Source of the DNA: JANLIQ01 sp964362925
GTDB lineage: Bacteria; Patescibacteriota; UBA1384; 2-12-FULL-50-11
DNA: 51,279 nucleotides
Direction of reading: 5' to 3'
Assembly (NCBI GenBank): GCA_964362925.1
Contig: CAYIGA010000001.1
Coordinates: forward strand, 1-51,279
Within the stretch, counting starts at the first letter, position 1, and every line of letters starts with the position of its first letter. This document shows, one piece after another, positions 26,202 to 34,394 of this stretch. The position numbers and the translations under genes are program-made. The notes beneath the pieces are model-generated. The model had not been told where the DNA came from, did not search any database, and was given only the letters and a program-made list of their open reading frames with translations.

Positions 26202-27908
26202 CTAGAAGTCCTGGATCATTTCCCAGGTCTCGGCCGCCTTCCGATGGCGCGCCGATTCGACGATCTTCATGGCTTCACGGTACTCCATGGCTAGCTCTCT
26301 GATCGTCTCGAACTTTTCCTGATCAGGCGTTCCGCCGACTGTAGCGCTGAAGAGGCTCGGAGCTCGATCGGCAACAACGGCCTTTTTCTCGATTTCGGGC
26401 GGGGACGGAATCGCCGCAACCGGAGAGGGACTGGTCGGCAGTTGCTTGAGCAACTGCAACTGGTAGAGAAGGGTGTTTCCCTTCCTTACACCATCATCTC
26501 GTTTGATGATGCCCAAGGTAACGAGTTCTTTGGCGAGTAGAACTCGCTCGTTTTGCAGTCCAGTTCGCGACAGTGGCCGCTTAACGAGTACTCCCTTCGT
26601 AATCAGAGCGCTATAGATGTCTGCGCTCGTCAGTAAACCTCGACTACCACTTCCAGTGACATCAGTTAGGGCGCTTCGGAGGATTCCATACGGGACTTGT
26701 TTCTTTTGTTTCTTCAGTATGGACACAATCCTCTTATTACCTGCCCCGTCACTGGCGGGGGAAGTAATAATCTTTTTCGTTGGCGGAAGAGGAAGCAGAC
26801 GGAAGGATTTGACTCCTTTGGTTGGACCCGCTACTAGCTCAATGATCCCCCTGCGAATAAGAGGCGCAGCTACATTCTTTCTCCTTTTAGACTCAATATC
26901 TCTCTCAATATCTCTATCGACTGCCTCTCTACAATTTCTTCCGAACCACTCGAGACAGGTTCGGTAGATCGCCTTGAGAGTCAGGGGGGCGCTCTCGGCC
27001 TCCATCTCAAGAGCATCGTGGATATCTCTGTCCGAGACATCCCTAAACCACAGCGGCCTGAACTCCTTATGGCTAGGCGCCTCTGTGGCTTCAGCAACAG
27101 GAGCCAGCCCGGACTCGGTTGCTTTGGGTTCTACCGCTGCCAGCTGTTCGGCGACACGGTAAACCGGGCAACCCTTTCGACTAACCCATTTAATCACTCC
27201 TTTCTGACACAGGTAGTTGGCTATCGCGTTCTCGCGCGAAGCATGCTCATCGGCAGTTAGACCATCGATGACCCTTGAGCCGTACTGGTCGATGAGGGCG
27301 TTATATACCGACTCCCTCGTCAACTCCCCGCCTCCAAAGAGGACAATAGTATCTCTTAGCTTCTCGTTGCTAACCTTTTTCAGGGCATCAACAGCGAGAA
27401 CCAGGTAGTAGTTCTCACTCGGGCCGATCAAATTAGCCACCTGACCAGCCGCCGTCACAAGCTCCGAGGTTGTTCTCAACTTCTTCCCCCCATTTCTCGC
27501 TGTTTGGAGTATCTCCCTGACCTTCCCAGCTGCTTCGCTTATCTTTTGCCGGAAAGCATCGATGCTTACTGCTAATCGGTTCGCCGGAAAGCTAACGCGA
27601 ATCACCCTTTGACCGTCAATCTTGCCTCCTTGGACTGCCAGGAAGAATGCCCCTGGCTGATCAACTCGAGGCAAAAGCCGTAATCCGACATTCTTTTGGT
27701 CTCCGGACTGTCGGATCACTTCTGATATTTTCCACAAATACTCCACATCCTCATCGCCCGAAAACAACCTCCCAGCTTCCAAATACCTTAATAGTTCTCC
27801 TAACCATTGGTTGGTCAGCCGCTGAAAGGTCGATGCTTTTCTGGTACCAGTAATCATCTTTTGTTGGTGGCCACTAGGAACCGCGCAACTAACTGTTATT
27901 TCAGGCAC
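26202..27908 (-). CDS. Unknown 568-residue protein with three winged-helix-like repeats
   Basis: Start set at GTG 27908 because AAAGGG lies 6 bases upstream; the codons before it belong to the leader. No known family recognised. Three stretches (about residues 195-252, 309-371 and 425-484) share one pattern: a short helix after Leu-Thr, a second helix with Tyr (ESVYNALIDQYG, KAIYRTCLEWFG, ADIYSALITKG), an Asn/Arg-rich helix ending in a Leu-x-x-x-Gly-x-Ile turn (LCQKGVIKWV, LIRRGIIELV, LVTLGIIKRD), and a wing ending in hydrophobic residues. This is what tandem winged-helix domains look like. A helical N-terminal domain and a C-terminal charged helix (REAMKIVESARHRKAAETWEM) complete it. Soluble; DNA or RNA binding is a guess. 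Own strong promoter and terminator. Confidence 0.72.
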   Translation of the reverse strand: MPEITVSCAVPSGHQQKMITGTRKASTFQRLTNQWLGELLRYLEAGRLFSGDEDVEYLWKISEVIRQSGDQKNVGLRLLPRVDQPGAFFLAVQGGKIDGQRVIRVSFPANRLAVSIDAFRQKISEAAGKVREILQTARNGGKKLRTTSELVTAAGQVANLIGPSENYYLVLAVDALKKVSNEKLRDTIVLFGGGELTRESVYNALIDQYGSRVIDGLTADEHASRENAIANYLCQKGVIKWVSRKGCPVYRVAEQLAAVEPKATESGLAPVAEATEAPSHKEFRPLWFRDVSDRDIHDALEMEAESAPLTLKAIYRTCLEWFGRNCREAVDRDIERDIESKRRKNVAAPLIRRGIIELVAGPTKGVKSFRLLPLPPTKKIITSPASDGAGNKRIVSILKKQKKQVPYGILRSALTDVTGSGSRGLLTSADIYSALITKGVLVKRPLSRTGLQNERVLLAKELVTLGIIKRDDGVRKGNTLLYQLQLLKQLPTSPSPVAAIPSPPEIEKKAVVADRAPSLFSATVGGTPDQEKFETIRELAMEYREAMKIVESARHRKAAETWEMIQDF

Positions 27909-27958
27909 CTCGTTCCCTTTCCTGTTAAGGTACGAGCATCGATCGCTCGTTCGGGACA

Positions 27959-27987
27959 ACTTTACTACTATTCGGAGGAATTGTCAA
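27959..27987 (-). promoter_or_regulatory. Promoter of the winged-helix-repeat gene
   Basis: TTGACA (27982-27987), 17-base spacer, TAAAGT (27959-27964) on the minus strand. Start of transcription is expected near 27952, giving a leader of about 44 bases with the ribosome site. Confidence 0.8.
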
Positions 27988-27999
27988 TATCCCAATCGG

Positions 28000-29094
28000 T
28001 CAGTGAACATGGCTGGCGACGATTGCCCGGATTTTATTTTGAAACTCTTCTTTGGAAAACTTTTCGGCGTGGAAACGGATTTTTTGCGGATTGAATTTTG
28101 CCGGATTAAAGTCCTTTAAGACTTCTACCAATGATTCAACCGTTTGTTTGGGAAAAAACAGACCGGTGACGCCGTCAACAACCGATTCCAAAGCCCCGCC
28201 GGCGCCGTAGGCGATGACCGGTCGGCCCGAGGCCATCGCTTCCAGCGGCGTAATCCCAGCATCCTCCAGCGGCGGGAAAATGAAAGCTCGACATTTAGAG
28301 TAAAGATCGACCAATTCTTCATCACTAACTCGTCCAGTAAACTCCACTGTTGGTCCAGAAATATGTTTCAGCGTCTCCAGCTTGGTACCGCTACCAACAA
28401 TTTTTAGTTTGACGTTCAGTTGATTAGCCGCTTCGATCGCTATATCTGTTCTTTTATACGGTTCTTGCCGACCAACCACCAAAAAGTAGTCGCTGATTTT
28501 AGTCGAAGTTTTGAATTTGTTCCAATCAACTGGCGGAAAGATTACTTCGTCCGGATTACGGTTGTAGTATTGACGGGTTCTCTCGGCGACAAACTTCGAA
28601 TTGGCGATCAAATAATCTGGTCTTTTGGCCGCTAACAAATCCCACTTTTGGAGAAACTTAACAATCAACTTGACTATTGGCCGGCCGATTAGCGGCCAGG
28701 GAATTGGGGAGGTAGCGATATATGATTCCCGATCACTCCAAAGATAGCGTGTTGGCGTGTGGAGGTAGCAAATGTGTTTGGTTTTGCCACGAGTAACGGC
28801 TCCTTTAGCGTATGCTGACGAATCGGACAGGACGAGATCGTATTTGGAAAAGTCGAACGATTCGATTGCCCGAGGCATCAGCGGCAACCAATATTTAAAG
28901 GACTTCGGCATCCCGGGAAAGTTTTGTAAAAAACTCGGGATTATTTTTCGGCCGGGTAAAAACTCATCGATAATTTTATGACTATAATTAACAACATAAA
29001 TTGGCGCCTCGGGATAAATTTCGCTAAAAACTTTTAAGACCGACTCTCCCCCACCCCAAGTGTTTAGAAAATCGTGAACAAGGGCCACCCTCAT
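28000..29094 (-). CDS. GT4-family glycosyltransferase (mannosyltransferase-like)
   Basis: 364 residues, GT-B fold. The N-terminal acceptor domain opens with RVALVHDFLNTWGGGESVL, and the middle has the HTPTRYLW segment typical of WbaZ-like mannosyltransferases. The C-terminal domain has VVGRQEPYKRTDIAIEA, VEFTGRVSDEEL and the donor-binding EDAGITPLEAMASGRPVIA with the E-x7-E pattern. The start ATG 29094 overlaps the TGA of the preceding gene as ATGA, so the two are translationally coupled and probably act in sequence: the first enzyme primes a lipid carrier, this one adds the next sugar. Donor sugar not certain. Confidence 0.9.
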   Translation of the reverse strand: MRVALVHDFLNTWGGGESVLKVFSEIYPEAPIYVVNYSHKIIDEFLPGRKIIPSFLQNFPGMPKSFKYWLPLMPRAIESFDFSKYDLVLSDSSAYAKGAVTRGKTKHICYLHTPTRYLWSDRESYIATSPIPWPLIGRPIVKLIVKFLQKWDLLAAKRPDYLIANSKFVAERTRQYYNRNPDEVIFPPVDWNKFKTSTKISDYFLVVGRQEPYKRTDIAIEAANQLNVKLKIVGSGTKLETLKHISGPTVEFTGRVSDEELVDLYSKCRAFIFPPLEDAGITPLEAMASGRPVIAYGAGGALESVVDGVTGLFFPKQTVESLVEVLKDFNPAKFNPQKIRFHAEKFSKEEFQNKIRAIVASHVH

Positions 29095-30458
29095 GACTTA
29101 GTATTAACTAATTGCCGAAAAAGGTAGATAAAGGTGGCGATAATGATTCGCAGATCAAACCAAATACTCCAATTTTCGATGTAGTAGAGATCGTATTTGA
29201 CCCGCTCGGTAATCGGGGTGTTGCCACGAGCGCCGTTAATCTGGGCCCAGCCGGTCAGACCGGATTTGACGTGATGGCGGCGAAAGTAATTAGGAAATTC
29301 TTTGGTAAATTGCTCAACATATTTGGGTTGTTCCGGCCGTGGCCCGACTAAACTCATCTTACCGAGCAGAACGTCCCAGAGTTGAGGAAGCTCATCAAGA
29401 TTAGTTAGGCGGATTACCCGACCAATTGGCGTAATCCGAACGTCGGTCTGTTCGTCGGCCGACCAATCATTAATATTGGAAAATCTCTGGCGCCAGTCGG
29501 CGTACATACTCCGAAATTTACCGACAGAGAATTCTCGCCCATCCTGACCAACTCGCGGTTCTTTATATATTATCGGCCCAGGCGAAGAGACTTTGACTAA
29601 GATCACAAGGAGTAAATAAACCGGCGACAATAAAATCAAAGCTGGCCCGACAATAATTAAATCCAGCAGTCGTTTATAAACCCTTCCCCAGCCCTCAAGC
29701 GGCGTCCGACGAAAAAACATCACTGGCGTCCCAGCCAAAGAGGTCGTCTCAACGTTGGTCGCGTGGACCGAAAGGAGACTTGGTACGAGAGCAAAACTGA
29801 TACCGTTGACCTCGGCCCAACTTAGGACCGAAAGCATCTTCGCTTCCGGTAGATCAGCCGCGGCGACGATTACTTCTTCGAGATTAGCTCGGCTAAATTG
29901 ATTAAGCCGGGCTGGAACGTCTCCACCGCGGATAGTCCCGACAACCTGACGCCCGTGTCGTCGGTTATTTGCCAGTTCCGAAACGAGACCGTGCCGAGCA
30001 CCGTTGACGACAACTAGAGTTTTAATTATTCCGATGTTGACCGAGTACAGAAAACGGACTACTAACTGGAGAGCTAACCGACCAACCAGCGTCAACAGAA
30101 CCGTCAAAAAGAAGCTGTAAACAATCAGTAAACGGGGCAGAACCAATGACTCGGGACTTCGCCAGAGATAGAGGGTAATAATCATCACCGCCCAACCGCC
30201 CATCAAGCCGATTAAAATTTTAGAAACGGTGTTCCAGCCTCGCGGAGCGTTACGAACATTATAAAGCCCCTGACTGGCCATGAGAATTAACCAAACTGGC
30301 ATTATCCAGCCAACGAAACGTAAGTAGTTTAAAAGTGGCCATTGGTAGAGGTCGGTGCCACCGCTTCGCCACTGGTAGGCCAAAATCAGTCCTAAGGTAA
30401 TCATTAGCACATCAACCACCAGCGACACGACAGCAACAATAATATTGAATCGCTTCAT
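29091..30458 (-). CDS. Polyprenyl-phosphate phosphoglycosyltransferase (WcaJ/WbaP-type)
   Basis: 455 residues. It would transfer a sugar phosphate from a nucleotide sugar to undecaprenyl phosphate and so start a glycan chain. The N-terminal half has about four membrane helices and a CoA-binding-like domain (VVVNGARHGLVSELANN). The C-terminal catalytic bacterial sugar transferase domain has KRLLDLIIVGPALILLSP, KFRSMYAD, LDELPQLWDVLLGKMSLVGPRP (LDELPQ ... MSLVGPRP) and GLTGWAQINGARG. TACAAT ends 6 bases before ATG 30458 with no Shine-Dalgarno, so the mRNA should start at the ATG itself. First gene of a two-gene operon with the GT4 glycosyltransferase. Confidence 0.93.
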   Translation of the reverse strand: MKRFNIIVAVVSLVVDVLMITLGLILAYQWRSGGTDLYQWPLLNYLRFVGWIMPVWLILMASQGLYNVRNAPRGWNTVSKILIGLMGGWAVMIITLYLWRSPESLVLPRLLIVYSFFLTVLLTLVGRLALQLVVRFLYSVNIGIIKTLVVVNGARHGLVSELANNRRHGRQVVGTIRGGDVPARLNQFSRANLEEVIVAAADLPEAKMLSVLSWAEVNGISFALVPSLLSVHATNVETTSLAGTPVMFFRRTPLEGWGRVYKRLLDLIIVGPALILLSPVYLLLVILVKVSSPGPIIYKEPRVGQDGREFSVGKFRSMYADWRQRFSNINDWSADEQTDVRITPIGRVIRLTNLDELPQLWDVLLGKMSLVGPRPEQPKYVEQFTKEFPNYFRRHHVKSGLTGWAQINGARGNTPITERVKYDLYYIENWSIWFDLRIIIATFIYLFRQLVNTKS

Positions 30459-30464
30459 GGCTTA

Positions 30465-30470
30465 ATTGTA
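30465..30470 (-). promoter_or_regulatory. -10 box of the phosphoglycosyltransferase operon
   Basis: TACAAT six bases before the ATG; expected transcription start is the A of ATG 30458. No good -35 box: that region is taken up by the GC-rich arm of the inverted repeat at 30482-30560. Confidence 0.6.
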
Positions 30471-30481
30471 CATCTAAACCA

Positions 30482-30588
30482 GAAATCCCGCACTTTGTCT
30501 CGATTGTTCCGCTTTGAACTCTTTGTTCGTGCTTCAATTCCGGACACAGTGCGGGATTTCATTGCTTTAACACGCGTGTTGAAGCAAT
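30482..30588. repeat. Two adjacent inverted repeats
   Basis: Outer pair: 18-base arms at 30482-30499 and 30543-30560 (GAAATCCCGCACT..GTC, one mismatch) around a 43-base loop. Directly next to it a 14+14 palindrome at 30561-30588 (ATTGCTTTAACACG / CGTGTTGAAGCAAT, one mismatch). The second lies 1 base past the stop of the 67-residue protein gene and may end its transcript, although no T run follows. The first ends 12 bases before the phosphoglycosyltransferase -10 box. Confidence 0.7.
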
Positions 30589-30589
30589 C

Positions 30590-30793
30590 CTAGCGAGCCT
30601 TTCGGAGCATCGGTAAACCGGTCCGAGCGTTCTCCATTACTTCATAACCGGCTGGAATAGCGTCAAGGGCGCCGGGACGAACATCTTGGGCGAAAAAATA
30701 AATTGTCTGTTGACGACCGCCTCGGAGCGTTACATCTCGGGAATGGAGGTAATAAGTCTTACCAGACTTTTCTGAAACTTTGCTAAATGCCAT
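30590..30793 (-). CDS. Small basic conserved protein (CPR-type)
   Basis: 67 residues starting at ATG 30793, fixed by AAGGAGG 8 bases upstream; the 20 codons before it are leader. Sequence features are SGKTYYLHSRDVTLRGG, QQTIYFFAQDV and IPAGYEVMENARTGLPMLRK: mostly beta strand with many basic and aromatic residues, net positive. I have an impression of similar short proteins in many CPR genomes, without an assigned function. It may bind nucleic acid or the ribosome, but nothing proves it. Single gene with a TTGACA about 96 bases upstream. Confidence 0.8.
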   Translation of the reverse strand: MAFSKVSEKSGKTYYLHSRDVTLRGGRQQTIYFFAQDVRPGALDAIPAGYEVMENARTGLPMLRKAR

Positions 30794-30865
30794 GCTTCTC
30801 ACCTCCTTCCTTAAGTTTTTTAGTTTTATTTTGATACGGCCAACCAGGACCATATCTGATATACA

Positions 30866-30894
30866 TTACTAAAGATAGGGTTACGACCTGTCAA
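30866..30894 (-). promoter_or_regulatory. Possible promoter of the 67-residue protein gene
   Basis: TTGACA (30889-30894) with TAGTAA 17 bases on (30866-30871). The -35 is perfect, the -10 is poor. Confidence 0.45.
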
Positions 30895-30914
30895 GCCCTA
30901 TTCAACCCTTCACC

Positions 30915-30931
30915 CGCACCCCTGGGGTGCG
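30915..30931. repeat. REP palindrome, copy 2
   Basis: CGCACCCCTGGGGTGCG followed by ATTATGGT. It lies 24 bases before the transposase start codon and shares its right flank with copy 3 at the other end of the gene. Confidence 0.85.
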
Positions 30932-30954
30932 ATTATGGTGTAAGGTAATGAATA

Positions 30955-31626
30955 ATGAGCAATGTCAGAAAGGTAATGCTAGTCACCAACGAGATTTATC
31001 ATGTCTTCACCCGGAGCATTGAGGGCTTCGAAGTGTTTCGTTCACGTAATAGCTTTAGGCGATTCATCCGCGGGATGGAATATTACAATCAATCTCAGCC
31101 GAAGCAGAGATTGTCTGATTATCTGCAACTCTCTCCAAAGGCCAAGGAAGAGCCCGATAATATACTCACTAAAGATCCTCTCGTGCGAATAATTGCTTAC
31201 TGCCTCATGCCAACCCACATTCATATAGCGCTCAAGCAAATCAAAGACGGCGGGATATCAACCTTTATGAGCAAAACCTTAAATAGTTTTACACGTTTCT
31301 TCAACATCGCTCATAAACGTCGAGGTCCGCTTTGGGAGTCAAAATTTAAAAATGTTCTGGTCGATACTGACGAACAGCTTCTGCACCTAGTAAGATATAT
31401 TCATCTTAACCCCAGCTCAGCGGGATTGGTAACGAAACCAGAGGAATGGCAGTTCTCTTCATACTGCGAGTCTATTGGCCAGAAATCAGAGACGGGACTT
31501 TGTAGTTGGGAAGGTATAATAAACATTAACACTTCTGATTACAGGAAATTCGTCCACAGCCGTATCGCGTATCAGCGAGGGCTCTCAAAAATTAAACGGT
31601 TATTAATCGATAATTACACGGGTTAA
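30955..31626 (+). mobile_element. REP-associated tyrosine transposase (RAYT, Y1_Tnp)
   Basis: 223-residue IS200-like single-strand transposase. The HUH metal motif reads MPTHIHIAL (His-Ile-His), where most relatives have MPNHVHLL. Other family marks: NEIYHVFTRSIEG near the N-terminus, RRGPLWESKFKNVLV, and the region with the presumed nucleophile tyrosine RYIHLNPSSAGLV. The start could be ATG 30955 or ATG 30976. The gene lies between two copies of a perfect palindrome (30915 and 31633), and further copies occur at 18211 and 48149, the arrangement expected if this protein mobilises REP sequences. The gene is intact. No inverted ends of a classical insertion sequence. Confidence 0.9.
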
Positions 31627-31632
31627 CCTGGA

Positions 31633-31649
31633 CGCACCCCTGGGGTGCG
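31633..31649. repeat. REP palindrome, copy 3
   Basis: CGCACCCCTGGGGTGCG followed by ATTATGGTTAG. It starts 7 bases after the transposase stop codon, in the same orientation as copy 2. Confidence 0.85.
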
Positions 31650-32067
31650 ATTATGGTTAGATTGGCTGATTAACTTCTGTAATTAGTTTGTAATTAGTCT
31701 AATTAGAACTTTTGTCATCAGCGATGTATCGCTTCGGTATCGCTTCAGGGGTTGCTTCGGGGATTGTGCCACTCCCCATAGTCGGCGGGATACGCCGACT
31801 TCGGCTAGGGATTACATCCCGCCGACTATACAGATGCTTGCGCGTAATTGAGCGTAAGAAGTGGACTGACGGATTATTCCTGTCCGGTATTTCTCCTAGT
31901 CATTGTCCAGCGCTTGAACCGGAGGCCGATGTAGAGTGATTCCCTCGTGATAACAAGTTGAGCAAACATCTAGTATCATGTCTCTCTCCTTAACCTGTCT
32001 TTGGATGAGTGGCAGACTATACCTCAAATTATGTAAAAAGTCAGGGGGAATCGGCACTATTTTAAGG
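31650..32067. other. Gene-free stretch with a long hairpin before uvrB
   Basis: About 420 bases with no gene I can support. A perfect 14-bp inverted repeat (ATAGTCGGCGGGAT at 31778-31791, ATCCCGCCGACTAT at 31816-31829) encloses 24 bases that themselves include GCCGA/TCGGC. Before it TATCGCTTC and TTGCTTCGG words repeat. A 75-codon frame across the hairpin has no ribosome site and its composition follows the repeats, so I do not call it a gene. Confidence 0.55.
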
Positions 32068-32073
32068 TAGAAT
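32068..32073 (+). promoter_or_regulatory. uvrB -10 box, leaderless type
   Basis: TAGAAT, six bases before GTG 32080. The longer string TAAGGTAGAAT is also present before uvrC. No clear -35 box. Confidence 0.6.
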
Positions 32074-32079
32074 GGCAAA

Positions 32080-34053
32080 GTGATGAAATTTGAGTTATCG
32101 ACGGGAATGAAACCCGCTGGCGATCAGCCCAGGGCAATCAAATCGCTACTGGCGGGGATTAAAAAAGGGCTGAAACATCAGGTTTTACTCGGAGTGACGG
32201 GGAGCGGTAAAACTTTTACCATTGCCAACGTCATCGGCCAGATTCAGAAACCAACCTTGGTGATCGCTCACAATAAAACCCTGGCCGCCCAACTAACGAG
32301 CGAATATCGTCGCTTCTTCCCCAAAAACGCCGTTGAGTATTTTGTTTCTTACTACGACTACTACCAACCAGAGGCCTATATGGCCAATTCCGATACCTAC
32401 ATCGAAAAAGAAGCCCAAATTAACGACGAGATTGATCGCTTGCGCCACGGGGCCACTCAAGCAATTCTGACTCGTCCCGACACGATTATCGTTGCTTCGG
32501 TTTCCTGCATTTACGGCTTGGGCTCGCCAGATGAGTATCAAAAAGCTAGTTTGGTGATTACCAAGGATCAAATTTTGCCTCGGGAACAAATTATCGATCG
32601 ACTGGTTTTTCTCCAGTATCAACGGAACGACGTCGAATTGAGTCGAGGTGATTTTCGCTCTCGGGGTGAAATCATTGAAGTCATGCCGGCTAACGCTCTG
32701 AAAATAATCCGTTTGCGCCTGAACGGCGATAAGGTCGAAGAAATCCAAGAAATTGACCCAGTGACGGGAAAAACGACCGAAAGCAAACGCTTGGCGGTTT
32801 TCTATCCGGCTCGACACTTTGTAATGCCAGTTGACCAAATGGAGCGAGCGGTCAAGTCGATCGAAAACGAGCTTGAAGATCGGCTGAAGATTTTGCAGAC
32901 AGACCAGAAAATTATTGAGGCTGATCGGCTTGGCCGTCGAACTCGTTATGACATAGAAATGATCCGCGAGGTTGGTTACTGCAACGGGATTGAAAATTAC
33001 TCTCGTCATTTTGACGGTCGGATTCCTGGTAGCACCCCAACGACTCTTCTTGACTACTTTATTCGGGCTACCCCAGACTTTCTCACTATCGTCGACGAAT
33101 CTCACGTCACCGTCCCCCAAATTGGCGGAATGTACAACGGCGACAAAGCCCGTAAAGAAGTTTTGGTTGACTACGGTTTCCGTCTGCCATCGGCCAAAGA
33201 CAACCGACCGCTCCGTTTTGCCGAATTTGAGCAGAAGGTCGACCAAACCATCTATACCTCGGCGACACCAAGCGCGTACGAACTGGACAAAACCGAGCAG
33301 ACGGTTGAACAAATCATCCGCCCGACCGGCTTGGTTGATCCGGAAATTATCATTCGGCCGCTCGAGAATCAAGTCGGCGACTTATTGGAACGCTCTAAAA
33401 AGAGGGTTAAAGACGAGGAACGAGTTCTGGTCACAACTTTAACCAAAAAAATGGCCGAAGATCTAACCGATTACTTCACCGAACAAGGCATTCGGGTTCG
33501 CTACCTCCACTCCGGCGTCGAAACCTTGGAACGGATTGAGATTTTACGGAATTTACGTCAAGGGACGTTTGATGTTTTGGTCGGCGTTAATCTCCTTCGC
33601 GAGGGCCTCGATCTACCGGAAGTTTCCCTAGTCGGGATTCTCGACGCCGACAAAGAGGGCTTTCTACGGAGCGAGCGTTCGCTTATCCAAACAATCGGCC
33701 GAGCCGCTCGCAATGTCCAAGGTCAGGTTGTCCTTTACGCCGACCATGTCACTGGTTCAATGAAAAAAGCGATCGACGAAACCAATCGCCGTCGGGAAAT
33801 CCAAACTAAATACAATCAAAAACACGGCATAACGCCGACCACCATCTCCAAACAAATTACCTCGATTGTCGAACAAGAATTAAGTCAATCGGTTGGCTTG
33901 GATAAAATCGAACAGCAGTTAGCCAAAAGCAACATTGACAGTCTTATTAAAGACAAAGAGCGCCAGATGAAGTTGGCCGCCCAGGAATTACAGTTCGAAC
34001 TAGCGGCGATCCTGCGCGATGAGGTAATTAGATTAAAGAAGCGCCGAGGATAA
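32080..34053 (+). CDS. uvrB: Excinuclease ABC subunit B
   Basis: Damage-verifying helicase-like subunit of nucleotide excision repair, 657 residues. Motifs in order: Walker A GVTGSGKT, the beta-hairpin YYDYYQPEAY, motif II DESHVTVPQIGGMYNGD, motifs V and VI LLREGLDLPEVSLV and QTIGRAARN, and the C-terminal UVR segment (KERQMKLAAQELQFELAAILRDE split across its helix pair) that binds UvrC. The reading frame opens with GTG ATG; transcription is expected at the GTG, so either codon could start. uvrA and uvrC lie within 8 kb, not in one operon; the three genes share the same short -10-to-start layout. Confidence 0.97.
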   Translation: MMKFELSTGMKPAGDQPRAIKSLLAGIKKGLKHQVLLGVTGSGKTFTIANVIGQIQKPTLVIAHNKTLAAQLTSEYRRFFPKNAVEYFVSYYDYYQPEAYMANSDTYIEKEAQINDEIDRLRHGATQAILTRPDTIIVASVSCIYGLGSPDEYQKASLVITKDQILPREQIIDRLVFLQYQRNDVELSRGDFRSRGEIIEVMPANALKIIRLRLNGDKVEEIQEIDPVTGKTTESKRLAVFYPARHFVMPVDQMERAVKSIENELEDRLKILQTDQKIIEADRLGRRTRYDIEMIREVGYCNGIENYSRHFDGRIPGSTPTTLLDYFIRATPDFLTIVDESHVTVPQIGGMYNGDKARKEVLVDYGFRLPSAKDNRPLRFAEFEQKVDQTIYTSATPSAYELDKTEQTVEQIIRPTGLVDPEIIIRPLENQVGDLLERSKKRVKDEERVLVTTLTKKMAEDLTDYFTEQGIRVRYLHSGVETLERIEILRNLRQGTFDVLVGVNLLREGLDLPEVSLVGILDADKEGFLRSERSLIQTIGRAARNVQGQVVLYADHVTGSMKKAIDETNRRREIQTKYNQKHGITPTTISKQITSIVEQELSQSVGLDKIEQQLAKSNIDSLIKDKERQMKLAAQELQFELAAILRDEVIRLKKRRG

Positions 34054-34083
34054 AAAACCCGCCCGTTACTGCTCGGGCGGGTT
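34052..34083 (-). terminator. Terminator between uvrB and the 75-residue gene
   Basis: Perfect 10-bp stem AACCCGCCCG / CGGGCGGGTT, 8-base loop. In the minus direction it is followed by six T, so it terminates the small minus-strand gene; on the plus strand it begins within 3 bases of the uvrB stop and may also stop that transcript. Confidence 0.85.
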
Positions 34084-34089
34084 GGGGCG

Positions 34090-34317
34090 TCAGGTGGTTA
34101 CCCTGACTGGACATTCTCGAATCTGGCAGGTTTCGCGATGTAGCATCAGGCTACACCGTTGGTCCGGGTTCAAATTGGCCCAACCCAACCTGGCCAGTTC
34201 CGCTGCCTTCTGGCAGCTAATTGGGGGACCGAAAAGCCCCCTCAAACTAATAGGTTTGTCACCCAATTCTCCCAGGCCTAGCTCGGCTGGGTCGAACACA
34301 TCCCTTGTCTCATCCAT
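34090..34317 (-). CDS. Small four-cysteine protein, unknown
   Basis: 75 residues from ATG 34317, chosen for the strong AAAGGAGG immediately upstream (2-3 bases of spacing, rather tight). Acidic N-terminus (MDETRDVFDPAELGLGELGD), then PISLRGLFGPPISCQKAAELARLGWANLNPDQR and a Cys-rich end (CSLMLHRETCQIREC). Four cysteines in the last 50 residues could bind a metal. No family recognised. Convergent with uvrB and followed 7 bases later by a strong terminator, which supports a real gene. Confidence 0.65.
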   Translation of the reverse strand: MDETRDVFDPAELGLGELGDKPISLRGLFGPPISCQKAAELARLGWANLNPDQRCSLMLHRETCQIRECPVRVTT

Positions 34318-34394
34318 TTCCTCTCCTTTCTTCCGTGGGAACTGAATGGCAAACAATTGTCCCACAATTACGACAATAAATCAAGATCCTCCCT

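Noticed and set aside
28000..29093. Recoded TGA (code 25, glycine)
   Set aside because: TGA ends genes at natural positions, such as the phosphoglycosyltransferase at 29091 (ATGA overlap) and the glycosyltransferase at 28000.
30955..31649. Complete IS200/IS605 insertion sequence
   Set aside because: The protein is of the REP-associated type and the flanks are REP palindromes; no IS-type left and right ends or tnpB were seen.
31712..31939. 75-codon plus-strand frame between the transposase and uvrB
   Set aside because: It spans a perfect inverted repeat and simple repeats, lacks a ribosome site, and its product has no plausible character.
32293..33372. 359-codon open frame on the minus strand
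   Set aside because: It lies wholly antisense within uvrB, whose motifs are complete on the plus strand; no ribosome site and no recognisable domain.
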